Counted from the first letter of the stretch, positions 6,202-15,254 are shown. The stretch is DNA of 50,694 nucleotides from Tuberibacillus calidus DSM 17572 (GCF_000430685.1 NZ_AUMM01000029.1:1-50694); one strand, 5' to 3'. The notes: generated by a model not told the origin, from the sequence alone. Translations and numbers: made by a program.

Positions 6202-8877
6202 ATGACAGTTGAAAAAAACCTCATCAATAAAACCTTTTATAAAAGTTTAATGGGAGAAAAAAGCCACGAGGAGCCGGCAAAATTTTTGGGAAATATGTAC
6301 GCGCAGGAACAGCATAAAGATGTGCCTGAGCTCGCGTACATTCGCTTTGCCCAAGGGGAAGTGTATTTTCATCATAAGGACTATGAAGCGGCCATCTTTA
6401 AGTGGGAAAAGGTGGATAATGAATTAAAGCCCTGGGCTTTGAAAAACATCGGTGATGCCCACTTTGAGCTCGGCTGGCTCGCTTTGGCGGAAGATTTTTA
6501 TAAACAGGTCGATCCCGATTCGGACGTCTTGAAAACAGAAGTGCTCCTGCAGCTTCTCTCTTTGTATGAACTGTTGGATCGGCATGAAGAGGCGGTCGCC
6601 ACGATCAAAAAGGCCGTTCAGTTAAATCCCGATTATCCAAATGTGACGGAGATGGCCCGGACCTATTTTGAAGAACAGAATGATTGGGACAATGCTGTCG
6701 AGTTGGCAGTCAATGAAGCGATACGAACAGGAGGCCCATCTTGGTTTTCCCTTCTTGAAAACTATATCGAGCAAAAACATATTTTGCGTTTTCCACCGAA
6801 TTATTTCCGCCCGGTTTTAGATAAACTTTATGAGGTAAACCGTGCCCGCTTGGAAGAGCTTTCTGCGGCGCTTTGGGTGACGTATAAACAAAGCGGATAT
6901 TATTTCAGGTGGCTTACGACATTTTGTGATTTTCTTGATACGCAATCCCTGGAAGAATCTTATACTTGGCATAAGCTATCACCACTTTTTAGAACGACTT
7001 GCGCTGAATTAGTGGGTGGGAAGTATCTTTTACGGGAAATTTCTGATTTAATGCCGAGGCTCTTGACCCATTGGCTGAGGACGGCGACATTGGAAGATCG
7101 GCCATTGGCGGCTTCTCTAGTACTTGCCTGGGAAGAGTTGTTTCCGGAAACGCTTCCTGAACATTCAGTCCTTTCGGCCGAGTCCATGTTGAACGACGGC
7201 CAGCGTCCAAAAAATGTGATGGATGCGTGCAGCCAACTTTTTGAAGCCGTTTTAACTTGGGGGAAAAATGAGGGGATTTTACCCGACGATGACATACAAT
7301 GGAAGGTCGGCGAACTGTTCGATTTTAATCATTATCACTTGATGATTGCCTCCCCAGCATCCGCAACCTGCCGAACGGCTTTCAGTCGATTGTTTATGGA
7401 TCAAGACATGGAAGTGGCTTTTGCAGAAAGCGAAATGGCTATGATGGCTGAACCTGATGCGAAAGACGCGGTGATGCGTCTTGTCTTTCCATGCCGGTTT
7501 TCGGCACCGCAATTTAAGGAAGATGGTACGGGGCTTGATTTAATGGCCGCTCCCTTCACGCTTGATTCCAACCGTATAACGGATGAGGTTTTACAAGATC
7601 TTGAGTTTTGCGATGGGCTAATCTATGTTGTCAGCAATGAAAGGGATTTTGACCTGGTGCTCCAGATCAAGGCTTACTTACCCGAGTTACCGATTCATTT
7701 TGTTCTGTGGAATTTTGAATGGATGGACAAAGAAAAAGCGTTGCAATGGGTGGATCAAATCGTTACCGAGATCGAACGCCATTTCCCGCATGCAGAAGTG
7801 ACGGCATTGTCGACCACGCGCGATCCTGAAAAATTGGCCGCGGAGCTTCTTAAATCGGCACGGGCAGCCATTGACACCGTCCGTTTAGAGAAATTGCGAC
7901 CGTCCAAGCTTCTTCATTTTATAAAATTGTCCCTAAGGTCGCTTCTCGATAAACGGGTTGAGGCGGAACGGGCCATGATGGAACATATCGAATGGTATGA
8001 AGAGCTCATTGCGACACTGGAAGAAGCGATCAATCGGGTCCAAGAGTTGGAAGAGGAAAAAACGCAAACCGTGAAGCAGGCATTTGGTTTTATTAAAAAT
8101 GAATGGCACAAGGATTTATTGACGACCATTCCCGACTTGTTAAAAAAATGTTCGGAACTCATTACTTTCAGCATGGACATATCCAAAATCCACGTGTTCA
8201 TAAATGACGAAATGAATCGGCGTCTTACAACATTTATCGAGGATACGGCTCTTCCAAATTTCCGCAAAGCGGTAGAGGAGTGGATGGAAGTCTGCGAGGA
8301 AGAGTTTGGGGACAGTCAGTCACAATTGAATGAATGTGGTAACAAGCTGAATGCTTTATATGGTGAAGAAAAATTGGCGCTAAATGGTGATTTTAAGGTT
8401 TTGGAAGACTGGCGCCGCGACATCTATCGAATGACACAAGGCGGCATACCGCTTGAGAAAACCAATATTTTATTGCGCCTCACGCCTTCCCGCCTCCTTT
8501 TAAAGAGTGCCGGGAAACTATTCGGAGCCGTTTCGAAAAACAAAGACTTAATCCTTAATAAATACAAACAATTTATTGCAAGCAAAGATTATACAGAGAC
8601 GGCCGAATCCGTCGCAAACCAATTCATACAGCAATTTGATTTGTTTGAACGTTCGCTTTCACGAGATATCAAAATGTTCTTTGACCCGCCTTCCGCTGCG
8701 CTTACGAAAGCGTTGGAGGAAGCACAGGCTGAAGTCGCCGCCCGCCGGGATGCATTGAAGGACTTGCAAAAAAATCCCGAAGAGTTCCGCGACCCGCTTA
8801 CCCTGTTCGAACTGCGCCAGCGCCAATTGGAGTGGCTCAGTGACACCCCCGCCCGCAATCTGGTGGAATATTTTTGA
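6202..8877 (+). CDS. TPR protein with a degenerate dynamin/GTPase-like domain
   Basis: An 891-residue cytosolic protein. The first 170 residues are tetratricopeptide-like helices (AYIRFAQGEVYFHHKDYEAAIFKWE, then LGWLALAEDFYKQV and DRHEEAVATIKKAVQLNPDYPN). The middle (about 420-580) has MAAPFTLDSNRITDEVLQDLEFCDGLIYVV and IHFVLWNFEWMD, laid out like the switch II and base-recognition strands of a GTPase, but no GxxxxGKS loop is present. The C-terminal 300 residues are long helices, as in dynamin-like proteins. The start ATG at 6202 follows GGGGGATCAAG; an upstream in-frame ATG at 6175 lacks a site. It is a single gene between a long leader and a strong terminator. The family and function are not known to me; a membrane or scaffold role is only inference. 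Confidence 0.7.
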   Translation: MTVEKNLINKTFYKSLMGEKSHEEPAKFLGNMYAQEQHKDVPELAYIRFAQGEVYFHHKDYEAAIFKWEKVDNELKPWALKNIGDAHFELGWLALAEDFYKQVDPDSDVLKTEVLLQLLSLYELLDRHEEAVATIKKAVQLNPDYPNVTEMARTYFEEQNDWDNAVELAVNEAIRTGGPSWFSLLENYIEQKHILRFPPNYFRPVLDKLYEVNRARLEELSAALWVTYKQSGYYFRWLTTFCDFLDTQSLEESYTWHKLSPLFRTTCAELVGGKYLLREISDLMPRLLTHWLRTATLEDRPLAASLVLAWEELFPETLPEHSVLSAESMLNDGQRPKNVMDACSQLFEAVLTWGKNEGILPDDDIQWKVGELFDFNHYHLMIASPASATCRTAFSRLFMDQDMEVAFAESEMAMMAEPDAKDAVMRLVFPCRFSAPQFKEDGTGLDLMAAPFTLDSNRITDEVLQDLEFCDGLIYVVSNERDFDLVLQIKAYLPELPIHFVLWNFEWMDKEKALQWVDQIVTEIERHFPHAEVTALSTTRDPEKLAAELLKSARAAIDTVRLEKLRPSKLLHFIKLSLRSLLDKRVEAERAMMEHIEWYEELIATLEEAINRVQELEEEKTQTVKQAFGFIKNEWHKDLLTTIPDLLKKCSELITFSMDISKIHVFINDEMNRRLTTFIEDTALPNFRKAVEEWMEVCEEEFGDSQSQLNECGNKLNALYGEEKLALNGDFKVLEDWRRDIYRMTQGGIPLEKTNILLRLTPSRLLLKSAGKLFGAVSKNKDLILNKYKQFIASKDYTETAESVANQFIQQFDLFERSLSRDIKMFFDPPSAALTKALEEAQAEVAARRDALKDLQKNPEEFRDPLTLFELRQRQLEWLSDTPARNLVEYF

Positions 8878-8951
8878 TTAAAAAAGTCGAGATGCTGTGG
8901 GGGTTGATTAAGAAAAAATTTAAGTGCCCTTTCATAAGGGTTGGCATACTT

Positions 8952-8979
8952 AAAAAACCGGGCATTAACCCGGTTTTTT
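8952..8979. terminator. bidirectional terminator
   Basis: AAAAAACCGGG and CCCGGTTTTTT flank a 6-base loop. It works for the plus-strand TPR gene and for the minus-strand siderophore operon that converge here. Confidence 0.8.
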
Positions 8980-8996
8980 ATTCTAACGGTGAATGT

Positions 8997-10010
8997 TTAC
9001 GTTTTCTGCCGGAAAAACAGATAAATAAAATATGGGGCGCCGATGAGCGAGACGATAATGCCGGCGGGGATGCCGTCCGGCGGTACGATATTGTGACCGA
9101 TAAGGTCGGCTGTCATCAGTAGCCAGCCGCCGATTAAAACGGCAATCGGTATATATAATTGGCTGCGCGGACCGACAAGTGCTTTGGCTAAGTGCGGAGC
9201 CATGAGTCCGATGAATGATATACTGCCGGTAACCGAGACACTAGAGGCAGCTAAGCCCACCGCAGCCGCGAGCAAAATGAGCCGCTCTTTTTGAATCGGT
9301 AAGCCGAGCCCGATGCTCGTGGTATCATGCAGGCTAAGTAAGTTTAAGCTTTGGGCTTTATACAAGGTAAAAGGGATAAGGACCACGAGCCATGGAAGCA
9401 CTGCCAGAATAAACGGCCAGCCGTCACCCCAAATCGATCCGGCGAGCCATGAAGCGATGAAATTCACCTTTTGCTTGTCGGATGAACTAATGATGACGAT
9501 CATTAACCCGGAAAGGGCCAAGCTAAATCCAACCCCGACAAGAATAAAGCGAACGGGCTCTAAGGCCGCATTTTTTGTATAAGAAAAACCGTAAATCAGA
9601 CAAGCCGTGATAAAGGCGCCGATAAAGGCGGCGATAGGCAAAATATAGGTAAAACTATCGTGATTGACAGGTGCGAAAAGAAAATAAACGGCAACCGCTA
9701 CCCCTGCTCCAGAATTAATGCCAATCACGCCGGGGTCTGCCAGGTCGTTTCTTGACAGATTTTGCAAAATAGCCCCTGAAGCAGCAAGCGCCATGCCAGA
9801 AAGCAGCGTAATGAGAAGTCGCGGCAGGCGAATGTCAAAAATGACAAATTCGTCCATAGGGTTTCCGTGGCCGATCAAGGCCAAAAGCGTTTGGGCATAC
9901 GAAAGCGATGCGCTGCCAATGCTTAAACCGGTTAAACCGGTCAATAAAATTAAAAGCACCAATAATAAAATGATCCGCCTCTGCTTTTTTAACAAAGAAG
10001 TTGCCATCAT
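8997..10010 (-). CDS. iron-siderophore ABC transporter permease (FecCD family)
   Basis: A 337-residue permease with about ten transmembrane helices, one of the two membrane halves of a BtuC/FhuB-type importer for ferric siderophores. Typical segments are seen: GAILQNLSRNDLADPGVIGINSGAG, SISFIGLMAPHLAKALVG (the loop that meets the ATPase) and GWLLMTADLIGHNIVPPDGIPAGI. It is the last gene of the operon and overlaps the previous permease by four bases (ATGA), so the two are translationally coupled. It ends just before the shared terminator. Regulation is through the Fur box about 2.8 kb upstream at the head of the operon. Confidence 0.9.
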   Translation of the reverse strand: MMATSLLKKQRRIILLLVLLILLTGLTGLSIGSASLSYAQTLLALIGHGNPMDEFVIFDIRLPRLLITLLSGMALAASGAILQNLSRNDLADPGVIGINSGAGVAVAVYFLFAPVNHDSFTYILPIAAFIGAFITACLIYGFSYTKNAALEPVRFILVGVGFSLALSGLMIVIISSSDKQKVNFIASWLAGSIWGDGWPFILAVLPWLVVLIPFTLYKAQSLNLLSLHDTTSIGLGLPIQKERLILLAAAVGLAASSVSVTGSISFIGLMAPHLAKALVGPRSQLYIPIAVLIGGWLLMTADLIGHNIVPPDGIPAGIIVSLIGAPYFIYLFFRQKT

Positions 10011-11014
10011 GAGCGAAGCTGACCCCCTTTGCGCACGACATATAAAAAGAAAGGCAATCCTAAAATCGTGATAATGGCGGCAACGGGAGTCTCATAAGGA
10101 GCGTGGATGGTTCGCCCCAAAAGGTCCGCGAGCGACATGAAACTTGCCCCGAATAATGCGGAGATAGGAATGACAAACCGATAATCCGTACCGACAAACG
10201 GCCGGACGAGGTGCGGAATCATTAACCCGATAAAAGCCATATTGCCAACGAGCGCAACAGCACAACCGGTTAGGATAATGACAATAATCAGCAGTAAAAT
10301 TTTTATTTGAAGCGTCTTTTGCCCGACGGCAATCGCTACTTCTTCATTCAGGCTTAGTATAGTGAGCTGCCTCGACAAGGCGACCGCCAAAAAAAGCCCG
10401 ATCAAAATAATCGGCGTAATGATCTGAAGTTGATGCCAAGTAGTACCGACGAGACCCCCTGCCGTCCACATGGAGACGTCTTTAGAAATTTTAAATGTGA
10501 GCGCGACACCTTGGGCGATGGCTTCAAGAAAAGCCGTGATGGCTACCCCTGCTAAAACCATGCGCACAGGGGAAAAGAGGCTCTTTTTCACGGCACCGAT
10601 GCCAAAAACCATGAGACCGCCGGCCGCTGCCCCGATGAAACAGGCGACCGTCAACCATAGATATGATGCGGTCGGAACAAAGGCCATGGTGACTGCAAGT
10701 GCGGCATTCGCACCGGCTGTCAACCCGAGTAACCCAGGGTCGGCGAGCGGGTTACGCGTTAATCCTTGAATGATGGCACCGGAGACAGATAGGGCCGCCC
10801 CGACAAGAATAGCACCAATTTCCCGCGGCAGCCGAATTTCCCGAAAAATATTAAAGGTTTCATTCGTTTTATGGGAGAAAAAGGCATGGAACACTTTAGC
10901 CATGTCCAAATCCGCTGCGCCGAATGTTAACGCCAAAATAAAGGTAACGATAAGAAGGATTAAAGCGATGAAGAGTTTATATGTAAAAGAAAATGCATGC
11001 ATGAAACCACTCAT
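10007..11014 (-). CDS. iron-siderophore ABC transporter permease (FecCD family)
   Basis: The second FecCD-type permease, about 335 residues with ten predicted helices. Seen: GAIIQGLTRNPLADPGLLGLTAGANAA, GNMAFIGLMIPHLVRPFVG and FMSLADLLGRTIHAPYETPVAAI. It pairs with the downstream permease. The frame opens at 11050, but that ATG sits in the loop of a 13-bp hairpin, so the ATG at 11014 (or 11002) is more likely the start; neither has a strong ribosome-binding site. The hairpin just upstream probably lowers expression of the permeases relative to the binding protein. Confidence 0.88.
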   Translation of the reverse strand: MSGFMHAFSFTYKLFIALILLIVTFILALTFGAADLDMAKVFHAFFSHKTNETFNIFREIRLPREIGAILVGAALSVSGAIIQGLTRNPLADPGLLGLTAGANAALAVTMAFVPTASYLWLTVACFIGAAAGGLMVFGIGAVKKSLFSPVRMVLAGVAITAFLEAIAQGVALTFKISKDVSMWTAGGLVGTTWHQLQIITPIILIGLFLAVALSRQLTILSLNEEVAIAVGQKTLQIKILLLIIVIILTGCAVALVGNMAFIGLMIPHLVRPFVGTDYRFVIPISALFGASFMSLADLLGRTIHAPYETPVAAIITILGLPFFLYVVRKGGQLRS

Positions 11015-11034
11015 CTTTTTCTTGATTTTTGTTA

Positions 11035-11068
11035 AAAAGAGGAATTCCATTTTAAGAATTCCTCTTTT
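11035..11068 (-). terminator. intra-operon hairpin between binding protein and permeases
   Basis: A perfect 13-bp stem (AAAAGAGGAATTC / GAATTCCTCTTTT, 8-base loop) followed on the minus strand by T residues. It lies immediately after the binding-protein stop codon. Such hairpins commonly stabilise the upstream mRNA or attenuate transcription into permease genes. Confidence 0.65.
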
Positions 11069-11071
11069 CTA

Positions 11072-11983
11072 TTATTCACCGAGAAAAGCTTTTTTGAAAA
11101 AATCCAGTTGGTATTCCAATGAAATGGGATCGTTAAAGTAAAACGCTTTGGCATTGACGGTGTAAACATGACCGTTTTTCACGGCAGGGATATTTTTATA
11201 GGTGTCGGTCGTCATAAAGGAAGCATCCGCGTTTGGGTCTTTGCTGAAAATGACGTAATCTCCGCAGTACTCCGGCAAAACTTCAGGCGAGATGGCAAAC
11301 CAGCCGGGTTTTAGCGCATCCCTTTTCACGGCTTTGGGCATGTTCAACTTCATTTCTTGATAGAGAGGCTCGGTGCCGCGCGCCCAGTTATTCCCGAAGA
11401 CATAGAGCTGTTTTCCGGAATTTTCAATAACGGAAACCGTTGCATCCTCACCAATTTTCGCTTTGATTTCTTTCCCAAGTGCTTCGGCGCGTTTTTTATA
11501 ATCGGCGACCCAAGCTTTGGCTTGTTTTTCTTTATTTAAAAGCTTGCCGATTTCAATGAATTGGTTCAAATAGTCCAATTTGCCGTACGTATAGGTCACG
11601 GTCGGTGCAATTTTTTTGAGCTTATCAATATTTTTTGTCGTGGACAGGCCGATGATCAAATCGGGTTTCAGCGCAATAATTTTTTCAATGTCATTTTCAG
11701 AAACGGCTTCAACCCCTTTTAAAGCCTCTTTAAAATTAGGGTTGTCTTTCGCGTATGAGTCAACACCAACGAGCGGGACGCCTAATTTTAGAACGTCACC
11801 GGTAAAGGTTGATAAAACAATGACGCGTTTCGGATGGGCCGGCACTTCCACCGGGCCGTTTTCCGATTGGTATGTGACCGTTTTCGGAGCGGTACTTTCG
11901 GATTTGGAATCATTGTTTTGACCACAAGCGCTAAATAACAGCACTGCCGGCAAGAGGAGTAAAAGCATCAGTTTTCTATACAT
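11072..11983 (-). CDS. iron-siderophore substrate-binding lipoprotein
   Basis: A 303-residue class III solute-binding lipoprotein (FhuD/YfiY/FecB-like). A lipobox LLFSAC with Cys20 follows a hydrophobic leader, so the mature protein is tethered to the outer face of the membrane and captures ferric siderophore. Seen: PKRVIVLSTFTGDVLKLGVPLVGVD, the domain-linking long helix around NQFIEIGKLLNKEKQAKAWVADYKKRAEALGK, and PAVKNGHVYTVNAKAFYFNDPISLEYQLDFF at the C-terminus, typical of hydroxamate-siderophore binders; exact ligand uncertain. The start overlaps the ATPase gene by eight bases and has AAAGGAG in front. It is the second gene of the operon. Confidence 0.9.
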   Translation of the reverse strand: MYRKLMLLLLLPAVLLFSACGQNNDSKSESTAPKTVTYQSENGPVEVPAHPKRVIVLSTFTGDVLKLGVPLVGVDSYAKDNPNFKEALKGVEAVSENDIEKIIALKPDLIIGLSTTKNIDKLKKIAPTVTYTYGKLDYLNQFIEIGKLLNKEKQAKAWVADYKKRAEALGKEIKAKIGEDATVSVIENSGKQLYVFGNNWARGTEPLYQEMKLNMPKAVKRDALKPGWFAISPEVLPEYCGDYVIFSKDPNADASFMTTDTYKNIPAVKNGHVYTVNAKAFYFNDPISLEYQLDFFKKAFLGE

Positions 11984-12779
11984 AAGCGGTTTCTCCTTTA
12001 ATTAGATTGTAAGTCGTGCAGAGCGGTTTTCCCGTCAATGGGTCAGTGCCAATCACAGCTTCAATGTGAAAAACTTCTCTTAGAACATCTGCCTGAATGA
12101 CGTCTTCACATGTCCCGGCTTTGACGATGCGGCCGTTTTTTAAAGCGATAATGTAATCGCAAAAGCGCGCCGCTTGATTAATATCGTGCAGAACCATGAC
12201 GATCGTCCGTTGCTGTTCGTCATTCAGCCGCTTTAACAGCTCCAAGACTTCTAACTGGTGAGCAATATCCAAATAAGTCGTTGGTTCATCAAGAAAAATG
12301 ACATCGGTTTCTTGAGCGAGTGCTAAAGCAATCCAGACCCTTTGCCGCTGCCCCCCGGAAAGAGCATCGACCGGATGATTTTTGAAGGCAGAAACACCTG
12401 TCACTTCGAGCGCCCAGTGAATGACGTCGCGGTCCTTTTGTGTCAGATGACCAAAACCTTTTTGATAAGGATAGCGCCCGTAAGAAACGAGCTCGCCGAC
12501 GGTTAATCCTGCCGGACACTCTGGTGATTGAGGGAGGATGGCCATTTTTTTGGCAAGCTCTTTGGTTTTAATTTCCGTGATGCGCTTTCCGTCAATGATA
12601 ACGGATCCGGATTGAGCAGCAATGATCCGCGTCATGGCTTTTAAAAGCGTAGATTTTCCGCAGCCATTCGCGCCGATGATCGCTGTGATGCGATTTTCCG
12701 GTATTTGAACCGTTAAATCCTCGACGATGGTGCGCTCACCGTAACCAATATGTAGATTTTCCGTATATATTTGAACCAT
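11976..12779 (-). CDS. iron-siderophore ABC transporter ATPase (FhuC/FecE type)
   Basis: A 267-residue cytosolic ATPase that drives ferric-siderophore import with the permeases and lipoprotein encoded just downstream. Seen: Walker A GANGCGKST at 36-44, Q-loop AILPQSPE, signature LSGGQRQRVW, Walker B VIFLDEPTTYLD, and the H-loop MVLHDINQAARF. All catalytic residues are present. It is the first gene of a four-gene operon whose order is ATPase, lipoprotein, permease, permease. The promoter region contains a Fur box at 12808-12822, so the operon is expected to be induced in iron starvation. Confidence 0.92.
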   Translation of the reverse strand: MVQIYTENLHIGYGERTIVEDLTVQIPENRITAIIGANGCGKSTLLKAMTRIIAAQSGSVIIDGKRITEIKTKELAKKMAILPQSPECPAGLTVGELVSYGRYPYQKGFGHLTQKDRDVIHWALEVTGVSAFKNHPVDALSGGQRQRVWIALALAQETDVIFLDEPTTYLDIAHQLEVLELLKRLNDEQQRTIVMVLHDINQAARFCDYIIALKNGRIVKAGTCEDVIQADVLREVFHIEAVIGTDPLTGKPLCTTYNLIKGETAYV

Positions 12780-12807
12780 GTTTTTCCCTCAAATCATAAA
12801 AAAATAT

Positions 12808-12822
12808 TGATAACAATTATCA
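12808..12822. promoter_or_regulatory. Fur box 1 in the divergent iron promoter region
   Basis: TGATAACAATTATCA fits the 7-1-7 Bacillus Fur box (TGATAAT-N-ATTATCA) with one mismatch and is nested in the longer palindrome ATTGATAACAATTATCAAT. It overlaps a plus-strand -35 (TTGATA, 12807-12812, 18 bp before TATAAT at 12831-12836) and a minus-strand -35 (TTGATA, 12818-12823), so one repressor dimer could close both directions. Confidence 0.8.
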
Positions 12823-12846
12823 ATATCATTTATAATATGATTATAG

Positions 12847-12861
12847 TGAGAATGTTTCTCA
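12847..12861. promoter_or_regulatory. Fur box 2, near the start of the reductase transcript
   Basis: TGAGAATGTTTCTCA is a perfect 7-1-7 dyad and matches the Fur half-sites except for the central pairs. It lies about ten bases after the plus-strand -10, where a bound repressor would block the reductase transcript specifically. Confidence 0.6.
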
Positions 12862-12901
12862 TTTGTCAATTGATTTTTTTATACGGCTTGGGGGATCGAC
12901 A

Positions 12902-13972
12902 ATGAACGAAATGAACGTTTTTGACGTGACGGTGATCGGCGGGGGACCAGCGGGGTTATTCTCGGCCTTTTACAGCGGTTTAAGGAAAATGAAAACAAAA
13001 GTTATCGAGTACCATCCATATCTCGGCGGGAAAGTCCGCCTTTATCCGGAAAAAACGATTTGGGATGTCGGTGGGCTTCCTCCCGTTACGGGCGCCGATC
13101 TTATTGATAATCTAGTCGCACAAGGGCTGACATTTCAACCGGAAGTCGTTTTAAATGAAAAGATTGTTGCGATTCAAAAACAGGATGGTCTATTTGTGCT
13201 CGAAGCGGCATCTGGGCGTAAGCATTACTCCAAAACCGTCATCGTCGCTGTCGGCAGCGGCATTTTAAAACATACCAAACTGGATGTTGCTGGGGCGGAG
13301 CGTTTTGAACATAGCAATTTACACTACACCGTGACATCACTTGAAGACTTCAGGGATCAAACGGTTTTAATCTCGGGCGGCGGCAATTCCGCGATTGATT
13401 GGGCCGTCGAATTGGAGCCTTATGCGAAAAAAGTGTATATCGTCTGTCGCGGTGAGGAGCTTTGCGGCCACGAAGCGCAAATCACACATATCATGAACAG
13501 TTCGGTGGAATGTTTACCGCAAACAACTATTACGAATCTGATCCCTGCGGTAAATGAAGACAGAATCCAACAGGTAGAATTAACAAGGAACGGCAGCGAT
13601 GTTTTTCGTGTAGACGTGGATGCGGTCATCGTCAATCACGGTTTTGACATGGATACCGAACTCCTCAAAAATGCTGAACTAGGCCTAGAGCTGGTGGATG
13701 ATTATTTTATAAAAGGAACAGCGAAATGCGAATCCACAGTGCCCGGTTTATTTGCTGCTGGTGACATTCTTCATTATGATGGTAAATTAAACTTGCTCGC
13801 CGGCTGCTTTCAAGACGCCGCGAACGCTGTCAACCAAGCCAAAAAATATATTGAACCTGATGCAGAAGCCTTTGCCATGGTGTCCTCACACAACGAAGTG
13901 TTTAATGAACTCAATAAAAAATGGAAGCAATCGACACAAAAGGCACAGAGTCATGTTCTTCAAAAAGCATAA
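12902..13972 (+). CDS. ferredoxin/flavodoxin-NADP reductase, thioredoxin-reductase-like (YcgT/YumC type)
   Basis: A 356-residue FAD flavoprotein that passes electrons from NADPH to ferredoxin or flavodoxin. Seen: FAD-binding GGGPAGL at 13-19, the NADP-binding ISGGGNSAIDW near residue 160, and the closing GLFAAGDILHYDGKLNLLAGCFQDAANAVNQAKKYI. It lacks the CxxC redox pair of true thioredoxin reductases, as expected for this group. The start ATG at 12902 follows GGGGGATCGACA. It is divergent from the siderophore operon and shares two Fur boxes. In Bacillus subtilis the paralogue ycgT is Fur-controlled, so a role in reductive iron release or in flavodoxin reduction during iron limitation is inferred. 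Confidence 0.85.
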   Translation: MNEMNVFDVTVIGGGPAGLFSAFYSGLRKMKTKVIEYHPYLGGKVRLYPEKTIWDVGGLPPVTGADLIDNLVAQGLTFQPEVVLNEKIVAIQKQDGLFVLEAASGRKHYSKTVIVAVGSGILKHTKLDVAGAERFEHSNLHYTVTSLEDFRDQTVLISGGGNSAIDWAVELEPYAKKVYIVCRGEELCGHEAQITHIMNSSVECLPQTTITNLIPAVNEDRIQQVELTRNGSDVFRVDVDAVIVNHGFDMDTELLKNAELGLELVDDYFIKGTAKCESTVPGLFAAGDILHYDGKLNLLAGCFQDAANAVNQAKKYIEPDAEAFAMVSSHNEVFNELNKKWKQSTQKAQSHVLQKA

Positions 13973-14010
13973 CATTTGTATAGATAAAAATCAGACCGAG
14001 CGGAAAGCTA

Positions 14011-14063
14011 GGATCCTATCGGCAGATCTCATTTTGGGGATCGGCCGAAAGGGTCCTTTTTTT
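14011..14063 (+). terminator. terminator of the reductase gene
   Basis: GGATCCTATCGGC pairs with GCCGAAAGGGTCC (one mismatch, one G-U) around a 20-base loop, followed by seven T. Confidence 0.65.
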
Positions 14064-14189
14064 CGTTAAAAAGTATAGAGAATTGGCTTAATCTAGCACT
14101 ACTATCAGGCTGTATGTCGTGCGTAATTCTTGTGCCTAGCCACCCTTGCGCGACTTTTATAGCTCACGATACAAAAAAGTTTGCCAAAA

Positions 14190-14935
14190 CGGCATTAATG
14201 CGCATTTTACTGCTGGAAAAGTTATTAAAAATACAGGGATATTCCATAATATGGAATAATTGCAGTAATATTTGTAAAAAACTGGAGCATATGCGCATTT
14301 CTATGCCTGATCCTGGGTAAAAGTGCGCAAAAAACAAATTTATGCTCATTTTTCAGCTGAAACAGCCGCGAAAATGAGCAGACGCTCCATAATATGGAAG
14401 AATCGCAGCTAAAAATGGTAATAACTGGAGCATATGCACGTTTCTAAGCCAGATCCTGGGCAAAAATGCGCAAAAAACGAATTTATGCTCACTTTTTGGA
14501 CGTAAAGCGCAAGAAAATGAGCAGACGCTCCATAATATGGAAGAATCGTAGCTAAAAATGGTAATAACTGGAGCGTATGCGCGTTTCTAAGCCAGATCCT
14601 GGGCAAAAATGCGCAAAAAACAAATTTATGCTCATTTTTCAGCTGAAACAGCCGCGAAAATGAGCAGACGCTCCATAATATGGAAGAATCGTAGCTAAAA
14701 ATGGTAATAACTGGAGCGTATACGCGTTTCCAAGCCAGATCCTAGGCAAAAATGCGCAAAAAACAAATTTATGCTCATTTTTCAGCTGAAACAGCCACGA
14801 AAATGAGCAGACACTCCATAATATGGAAGAACCGCAGCTAAAAATGGTAATAACTGGAGCATATGCGCATTTCTAAGCCAGATCCTAGGTAAAAGTGCGC
14901 AAAAACGGGATTTATGTGCACATTTTTGCTTGAAG
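14190..14935. repeat. tandem array with 143-bp period
   Basis: The element starting ACTGGAGCRTATGCRCRTTTC recurs at 14281, 14424, 14567, 14710 and 14853, exactly 143 bp apart each time, with a degenerate partial unit before and after. Copies differ by a few substitutions. Each unit holds dyads: CCATAATATGG, and ATGCTCATTTTT facing AAAATGAGCA. The two halves of a unit are themselves diverged inverted copies (GGAGCGTATGCGC versus GCAGACGCTCC). Short open frames here have no ribosome-binding sites and are not genes. Related, inverted copies are at 42540-42790. Confidence 0.85.
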
Positions 14936-15254
14936 AGCGTGGTATTTTTCATTTTTGTTTAGCGATGAAAATGAGGATGGGTGAAGAGGTTTTGATTTTA
15001 TTCAGTTGCCTTTGCAATGTTTGTCGCACTTTGTAGAAGAGACGGAATAGTCGTACAAATGTCGGGATGCTCCAGCCTATGCTCAACCATTTCCTATATT
15101 TTTCGGGATAGGCTACAACCTAGTAAGGATTTACTATAAAAATGAAAAATCGTCCGGAATCAAATGTGATGCCATCTCTGAACCTCAATTCTTTATCCTT
15201 CTCTCGTTTTATAAAAATGTAAAGGCTTACAAAGTTTTATAGAAATAGTTAAAG
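14936..15254. other. intergenic leader of the surface-protein gene
   Basis: No gene is seen. Sequence is unique after the repeat array and presumably holds the promoter of the surface cluster, but I see no convincing -35/-10 pair. Confidence 0.35.

Noticed and set aside
14114-14606. Three frames of 60-70 codons in the repeat array
   Set aside because: They follow the repeat period, occur on both strands, and have no ribosome-binding sites; they are by-products of the repeat.
14190-14935. CRISPR array
   Set aside because: Period of 143 bp with no variable spacers: the whole unit is repeated. No cas genes are in the window.
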